DNA of 64,000 bases, taken from JBKEDC01 sp047972995. GTDB taxonomy: Bacteria; Bacteroidota; Bacteroidia; Bacteroidales; Prolixibacteraceae. Positions 59,565-64,000 of this stretch are shown piece after piece. The notes beneath the pieces were generated by a model. It did no database searches, was not told the origin of the DNA, and was given only the letters and a program-made list of their open reading frames with translations. The position numbers were made by a program, and so were the translations under genes. Location of the stretch: positions 65,803 through 129,802 of the forward strand of contig JBKEBD010000008.1 of the NCBI GenBank assembly GCA_047972995.1, read 5' to 3'. The first letter of the stretch is position 1; each line of letters begins with the position of its first letter.

Positions 59565-60653
59565 ATGAATCTAAATCTATATCGAAAAAGTTCAATCATA
59601 CTTGGAGCTCTCCTGCTGATGGCAATAACTGCGAAGGCGCAATATGCCACTCGCGAGTTTAGCTCGGCAGAACAAGCCTATACAGATAGTATAAAGAATG
59701 TGAAATACGATTATGTTTTCCCCATACTTGGGCAGAAAGCTTATCAGTCGGGGTTTGATGTGCCTTATTCGGCCGGGGTTATGATTAACACCATGAACAT
59801 GAAGCAGCATATCTTGATTACCGATTTTCAACTTGGTTTTCATGGAGTTAATGGTGCTGGGTTCGATTTGCAAGATGCCGATTTTATTAAGTTTGGAGAA
59901 AATACTAGTGTGGCATCTACCACCACTATTCGCCCCGATTTGTGGGTGCTTCCTTTTCTTAATGTTTACGGATTGTTTGGCTACGGACACTCAAGCACCG
60001 ACATTAGCGTTAGTCATTTGTCGTTTGCACAATATAGTCAGATTCCAGAATTGCCCATCAACATGGTTGCCAATGTGAAGCAAAATATTGCTATTAATGG
60101 TTTCGGGGTGATGTTTGCCGGTGGTTTTGGTCCGTTGTTTTTCACAGTTGATGCGAATTGGACATGGAGTAAACCCGAATTGTTGGAGAATGCACTGCGA
60201 ACTCAAATTATTGGTATGCGAGTGGGGCACGTGTTTAAAAACAAAAGAAAGCCAGAAAAAAACTTTGGCGTGTGGGTTGGCGGAATGAGAGGAACTATGG
60301 GCGGTGCTTTGTCGCATGGCTCAATTCCATTGAATACGCTTATTCCAGCATCGATGGCGGATAAACGCGACCAGCTTGTAGAGGAATATCACTCTTGGTA
60401 TGATGGCTTGAAGCCAATTCAGCAAGGATTGGTGAATCACACCGCTTTGCCAGAGTTTGTAGATAAATTAGAGAATTGGAATGCAGGTGGTGTTATTGAA
60501 TATCAATTCGATAAACGATTGAAAGCGGCGTGGAATGGTATTATCGGCTGCCAATATCAATTCAATAAACGATGGATGATTCGCTCGGAAGGCGGAGTTG
60601 TTGGCGATAGAAAATCATTTATGTTATCGCTGAACTACCGCTTCTGTGTGTAG
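59565..60653 (+). CDS. Outer-membrane beta-barrel protein, unknown function
   Basis: From the ATG at 59565 the 362-residue product has a signal peptide (SSIILGALLLMAITAKAQ) and then amphipathic strands throughout (GVMINTMNMKQHILITDFQLGFHG, LWVLPFLNVYGLFGYGHSS, GFGVMFAGGFGPLFFTVDANWTWS, NFGVWVGGMRGTMGG), ending YRFCV. It looks like an outer-membrane barrel; I cannot name the family. It is coupled to the preceding exported protein (4-nt gap). The intergenic stretch to 60787 holds short imperfect ATCCAxxA repeats. Confidence 0.72.
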   Translation: MNLNLYRKSSIILGALLLMAITAKAQYATREFSSAEQAYTDSIKNVKYDYVFPILGQKAYQSGFDVPYSAGVMINTMNMKQHILITDFQLGFHGVNGAGFDLQDADFIKFGENTSVASTTTIRPDLWVLPFLNVYGLFGYGHSSTDISVSHLSFAQYSQIPELPINMVANVKQNIAINGFGVMFAGGFGPLFFTVDANWTWSKPELLENALRTQIIGMRVGHVFKNKRKPEKNFGVWVGGMRGTMGGALSHGSIPLNTLIPASMADKRDQLVEEYHSWYDGLKPIQQGLVNHTALPEFVDKLENWNAGGVIEYQFDKRLKAAWNGIIGCQYQFNKRWMIRSEGGVVGDRKSFMLSLNYRFCV

Positions 60654-60787
60654 AAGATAATGGATAATTGATTGTTGGATTTTCAGATGATATACTATTG
60701 ACTGTCTAGCCATCCAAGCAGCTAAATACTTAATAATCCAGCAGTCCAATAATCTATAAATCAATCATCCAAATATAAAAAAAGCCT

Positions 60788-62869
60788 ATGAAAAAAACTT
60801 TAGCATTAAGTGCTGCGATAGCGTTATCTGTTGCGTGCACAAATCCGAATGAAATGAACGAAGAACAATCGGGCTACACGCCCAAAGATGTGGAGTTGAC
60901 CTCCGATGTGATGACTCCCGAAGTGCTCTGGTCGTTTGGTCGATTGGGCAATGTTTCAATTTCGCCCGATAAAACGACGGCGCTTTATGCGGTAACATTC
61001 TACAATATAGAAGAAAACAAAGGCTACCGCGATTTATACACCGTGAAATTAGCTAGCGGCGAAAGTCAACGAATTACAAACACGGCAAAGAATGAAGGTG
61101 GTGCATCATGGAAACCCGATGGTAGCAAAATTGCCTATCTGCTTGATGGGCAAGTGTGGGAGGTGAATCCTGACGGAACGAACCCTAAACAGATAACCAA
61201 TATTGATGGGGGAATTGTGGGGTTTAAATATTCGCCTAATTCGAAATCTATCGCCTATGTCAAGCAAATCAAGCTCGACCAAACGGTGAACGACCTTTTT
61301 CCCGACCTTCCGAAAGCCGATGCCATGCTCACCGACGACCTCATGTATCGCCATTGGGATTCATGGCACGATTTCACCTACAGCCATGTTTTTGTTGCTA
61401 GCCTTGAAAATGGCGAGGTTACCCAAGGTATTGATTTGCTAGAGGGCGAGAAATTCGACGCACCCGACCGCCCATTCGATGGAATTGAGCAGGTGGCGTG
61501 GAGTGCCGACTCGAAGAAAATTGTGTATTCAAGCAAAAAGCTCAAAGGAAAAGCTTATGCCGAAAGCACAAATACCGACCTTTACGAATATGATCTTGTC
61601 ACGGGCGAAACAAACAACATAACATCGGGCAATGGTGGATATGATAAGAACCCAACCTTTTCGCCCGATGGTAAATATTTGGCATGGACGAGCATGGCAC
61701 GCGATGGCTATGAGTCAGACCAAACTCGCCTGTTTGTGCGCAACAACGAAACTGGAGAACAAACCAATCATTCAGCACAATGGGAACAAAATTCCGAGCA
61801 TCTCAGTTGGAGTGCTGATAGTAAACAATTGTATTTCATTAGCGATTATCATGCTACCGACGAAATATACAGCCTAGAAATTAGTAGCGGAAAGATACTG
61901 AAACACACCCAAGGGGTGCACAATTTCTTAACGGTGGAAGAGGCTCAGGGCGATAAGATGTTGGCTTCGAAGGCTTCCATGTCGCAACCAGCAGAACTTT
62001 ATTTGGTGAACAAAAACTCGGGCGAAGAAGTGGCATTAACGCACATCAACGACAAACTTCGTGCGCAGCTTGAAATGGGAAAAGTAGAGGAACGTTGGGT
62101 GAAAACGGTCGATAATAAAGATATGCTCGTGTGGGTGATTTATCCGCCGCACTTCGACCCAAACAAAAAATATCCTGCCATACTTTATTGCCAAGGCGGA
62201 CCACAAGGCACCGTGAGCCAGTTCTGGTCATATCGTTGGAACTTTCAGCAAATGGCTGCTAATGGCTATATTGTGGTGGCACCAAATAGGAGAGGGCTGC
62301 CCGGTTTCGGCATGGAATGGCTAGAACAAATAAGCAAAGACTATGGCGGTTTGAATATTCAAGATTATTTTGCGGCTATCGACGATGTGGCAAAAAAACC
62401 CTTTGTGGATGAAAACCGATTAGGTGCGGTGGGCGCAAGCTATGGCGGCTTCTCGGTGAACTACTTGGCGGGGCATCATGAGGGACGATTCAAGGCGTTT
62501 ATTTCGCACTGCGGAATCTTCAACTTCGAGCAAATGTATGTCACTACCGAAGAAATGTGGTTTGAAAACTGGGACATCGGCGGTGCCTATTGGGACATGC
62601 AAAACAAAGTGGCGCAGCGTTCATATGGTTTCTCGCCCCACAAATTTGTGGCGAAGTGGGATACTCCAATCCTCGTCATCACCGGGGCGAAAGATTTCCG
62701 CATTCCATACACCCAAAGCATGGGTGCTTTCAATGCCGCGGTGTTGCAAGACATCCCCGCACAGTTCCTCTATTTCCCTGAAGAATCTCACTGGGTGGTG
62801 CAGGCGCAAAACAGCATCTTGTGGCAGCGCGTGTTTAAAGAATGGCTAGATAAGTGGTTGAAAGATTAA
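60788..62869 (+). CDS. S9 family peptidase (prolyl oligopeptidase/dipeptidyl peptidase type), lipoprotein
   Basis: The 693-residue protein has a lipobox (ALSVACTN), an N-terminal beta-propeller of WD/PD40-like repeats (NVSISPDKTTALYAV, GASWKPDGSKIAYL, NPTFSPDGKYLAWTS, HLSWSADSKQLYFISD) and a C-terminal alpha/beta-hydrolase with nucleophile GASYGG, the Asp in GAKDFRIPYTQ and His in ESHWV. It trims peptides, probably on the outer surface or in the periplasm. Length matches the acylaminoacyl/dipeptidyl type of S9. Confidence 0.93.
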   Translation: MKKTLALSAAIALSVACTNPNEMNEEQSGYTPKDVELTSDVMTPEVLWSFGRLGNVSISPDKTTALYAVTFYNIEENKGYRDLYTVKLASGESQRITNTAKNEGGASWKPDGSKIAYLLDGQVWEVNPDGTNPKQITNIDGGIVGFKYSPNSKSIAYVKQIKLDQTVNDLFPDLPKADAMLTDDLMYRHWDSWHDFTYSHVFVASLENGEVTQGIDLLEGEKFDAPDRPFDGIEQVAWSADSKKIVYSSKKLKGKAYAESTNTDLYEYDLVTGETNNITSGNGGYDKNPTFSPDGKYLAWTSMARDGYESDQTRLFVRNNETGEQTNHSAQWEQNSEHLSWSADSKQLYFISDYHATDEIYSLEISSGKILKHTQGVHNFLTVEEAQGDKMLASKASMSQPAELYLVNKNSGEEVALTHINDKLRAQLEMGKVEERWVKTVDNKDMLVWVIYPPHFDPNKKYPAILYCQGGPQGTVSQFWSYRWNFQQMAANGYIVVAPNRRGLPGFGMEWLEQISKDYGGLNIQDYFAAIDDVAKKPFVDENRLGAVGASYGGFSVNYLAGHHEGRFKAFISHCGIFNFEQMYVTTEEMWFENWDIGGAYWDMQNKVAQRSYGFSPHKFVAKWDTPILVITGAKDFRIPYTQSMGAFNAAVLQDIPAQFLYFPEESHWVVQAQNSILWQRVFKEWLDKWLKD

Positions 62870-62946
62870 AGCACCGAAAGGAGAAAATAAAACTCAAAAA
62901 ATAGGACTAATGCTTAGGATGAAAGACAATGAAGCAAAAATAAAAA

Positions 62947-63787
62947 TTGCACCATTGCCTTTCAGCCTTTTCTTTGCTAAACGCAAAAGTTCGCAACGCA
63001 GAGCTTGATGGTATTGACACAAGCCTATTAACCTGAGTTTCGGATAAGATTTTGCCTCAGGTTGTTCTGCTTTTGAGTAGAAATTTCGGATTTTTTACGA
63101 AGGAATATCGGGATATTTCGAGTAGAAAAGGTGGAATTTATGCCAAAAACAGAACAAAAGACTTCTAATTATAGCTATTTTTGAAATAAATCCTGTGGTG
63201 AAAGCTTATCCGAAACTCAGGTTAGTAGAAAGCTATGCCAAAGCTGGCTTATCAAACAAAGTCACCCTAAAACTCATCATTGATGAACTATTTCAAGTAA
63301 CACAATTGCTTACCGAAGCCATAGAAAGAGACAAAATATTGTCGCGACTCAAGGAATTCGAACACGCACGCGACAAAGCCTTTAAAGACTTCTTCACCCT
63401 CATGAAAGGCTACCATACCCTAGAAACATCGCCACAATATGAAGCAGAGCAGCGAGTTTTCAAAGTTTTAGACAAATACGGCACGTCAAGCACTACCAAA
63501 CCAGATGATGCACAAACAGGTAGCTTCAATTCCTTGATTGACGAATTGAGCAAAGACAAAATGCAAGCCGATATTTCAGCATTATACACGCTTCGGGGCA
63601 ATACAAAGCACTTGTTACCGCACACCAAAACTTCATTAAAGAATATAGCATCTACCTAGTAAAATTGTGCGCAAACAAGGAACACCAAAGCGCATCGAAC
63701 ATTAAACCCCAAGTGCTCGAAATAATAAACAACAAATTAGTAGTTTTCCTTCGCTTTAATGTATCCCTCCGAGCAAGTACATATTAA
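62947..63787 (+). pseudogene. DUF6261 family gene, split by a MITE-like element and frameshifted
   Basis: Three open pieces fit one gene. Left piece: NAKVRNAELDGIDTSLL (62980-63030), typical of a DUF6261 N terminus, stopping inside the inserted element. Middle piece: VESYAKAGLSNK from 63225 to about 63590. Right piece: GQYKALVTAHQNFIKEYS in the -1 frame to the stop at 63785-63787. Removing 63031-63224 joins the first two in frame. A one-base deletion near 63590-63605 separates the last two. The true start is uncertain (TTG 62947, or ATG 62919 with another shift). DUF6261 proteins are helical Bacteroidota proteins of unknown function, often multicopy. Confidence 0.72.
63029..63224. mobile_element. 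MITE-like element with TA target duplication
   Basis: ACCTGAGTTTCGGATAAG (63031-63048) and its perfect inverse (63205-63222) form 18-bp terminal repeats, flanked on both sides by TA (63029-63030, 63223-63224). The 192-bp body encodes no transposase. TA duplication is the mark of IS630/Tc1-mariner elements, so it is probably moved in trans. Inside the left end is a nested pair AACCTGAG/CTCAGGTT (63030-63037, 63056-63063). Removing the element plus one TA restores the frame of the host DUF6261 gene. Confidence 0.8.
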
Positions 63788-63791
63788 AAAG

Positions 63792-63823
63792 TCCTCGCAA
63801 GTACATTATCTTACGAGGATTTT
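63792..63823 (+). terminator. Terminator after the DUF6261 remnant
   Basis: A 10-bp stem with one mismatch (63792-63801 with 63810-63819) and an 8-nt loop is followed by TTTT, 5 nt past the reconstructed stop. Confidence 0.65.
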
Positions 63824-63845
63824 CATTTGAGTTCTCTTTTTGAGT

Positions 63846-64000
63846 TTATAGCTCTAGTGTTCCCGGTAGTAGGTCTGCAAGTTTATTGACTTTGTAGCTC
63901 GGTATTATTTCTAATACTCTATGGAGCCATTGATATGGATTAACTTCTTGCTTCTTGCAGGTGGCAAAAAAGGAATACATCATCGCTGCACGCTTTGCTC
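63846..64000 (-). CDS. IS66 family transposase, C-terminal end (gene continues outside the window)
   Basis: The minus-strand frame from the window edge to the stop at 63848-63846 gives 51 residues: AKRAAMMYSFFATCKKQEV, then NPYQWLHRVLEIIPSYKVNKLADLLPG. This matches the conserved C terminus of IS66 transposases (MYSFFATCK, P-x-W-L-x-x-V-L). The left terminal repeat of the element would lie between here and 63824 but is not obvious. Confidence in the family is high, but not in the element's completeness. Confidence 0.88.
   Translation of the reverse strand, partial: AKRAAMMYSFFATCKKQEVNPYQWLHRVLEIIPSYKVNKLADLLPGTLEL

Noticed and set aside
60654..60787. Short ATCCA/AATCC words as a structured repeat
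   Set aside because: The copies are short and irregular, with no constant period; I cannot distinguish them from simple AT-rich spacer sequence.
1..64000. tRNA, rRNA or riboswitch genes
   Set aside because: No cloverleaf with a GTTC-type T-loop, no rRNA sequence and no familiar riboswitch core was seen in any intergenic gap; a covariance-model scan would be needed to exclude small ones.

Overview
The window is chromosomal DNA from a member of the Bacteroidota, probably a Bacteroidales-like lineage. The evidence is the lineage-specific gene families: PorT and a DUF4835/PorD-type protein of the type IX secretion system, a cargo protein with a type B (CHU_C) sorting domain, the Bacteroidota form of RNA polymerase omega, a PG0541-type protein behind an RND pump, DUF4954, DUF3078, DUF4493 and DUF6261 proteins. 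Promoters also have the phylum's form, TTG then about 19 bp then TAnnTTTG; five sites show this exact arrangement. Base composition is moderately AT-rich and gene density is high. Menaquinone methylation, a 2-oxoglutarate dehydrogenase and a heme pathway suggest a respiring organism. I saw no rRNA, tRNA or CRISPR array.

Layout. 1-2.3 kb: the N-terminal part of a PafA-like phosphatase homologue whose catalytic residues look replaced, and an Omp85-like barrel. 2.3-3.3 kb: a gene-free kilobase with a 42-bp periodic palindrome array, an orphan terminator and a sigma-54-like promoter. 3.3-8.3 kb: bamD, rpoZ, coaBC, a DUF4835 gene and recN, all on the + strand. 8.4-18.6 kb: mixed metabolism and envelope genes (YqhD-type dehydrogenase, VTT membrane protein, msrA, patatin-barrel protein, universal stress protein, SDR, AIR-synthase-like protein, menG, porT). 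18.6-27 kb: an FAD enzyme, then a TetR/TolC/adaptor/RND/PG0541 efflux operon. 27.3-29.4 kb: an ECF sigma factor, an anti-sigma-like membrane protein and a repeat-rich exported protein. 29.6-37.7 kb: an AI-2E family permease, then the heme cluster hemA-hemC-hemD-hemB-hemL-hemE. 37.8-44.6 kb: a methyltransferase overlapping a DUF4954 gene, a frameshifted DUF4493 lipoprotein gene, CYTH, DUF3078 and SRPBCC proteins. 44.9-52.6 kb (minus strand): the type IX cargo protein, the rpsF-rpsR-rplI operon, an outer-membrane protein, odhB and odhA. 52.7-62.9 kb: a second 42-bp repeat array, recQ, pepT, tilS, hemH, two exported proteins of unknown function and an S9 peptidase. 62.9-64 kb: an accessory edge with a DUF6261 gene split by a MITE-like element and the 3' end of an IS66 transposase gene.

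How the genes work together. hemA, hemL, hemB, hemC, hemD and hemE cover glutamyl-tRNA to uroporphyrinogen III and coproporphyrinogen III, and hemH, about 20 kb away, inserts iron at the end. bamD, the Omp85-like barrel, patatin-barrel protein, porT, DUF4835 protein and CHU_C cargo are all envelope or secretion functions. The main unusual features are the two 42-bp palindrome arrays, the MITE whose removal restores a reading frame, a REPIN-like pair of GC-rich palindromes, and the apparent pseudo-phosphatase.
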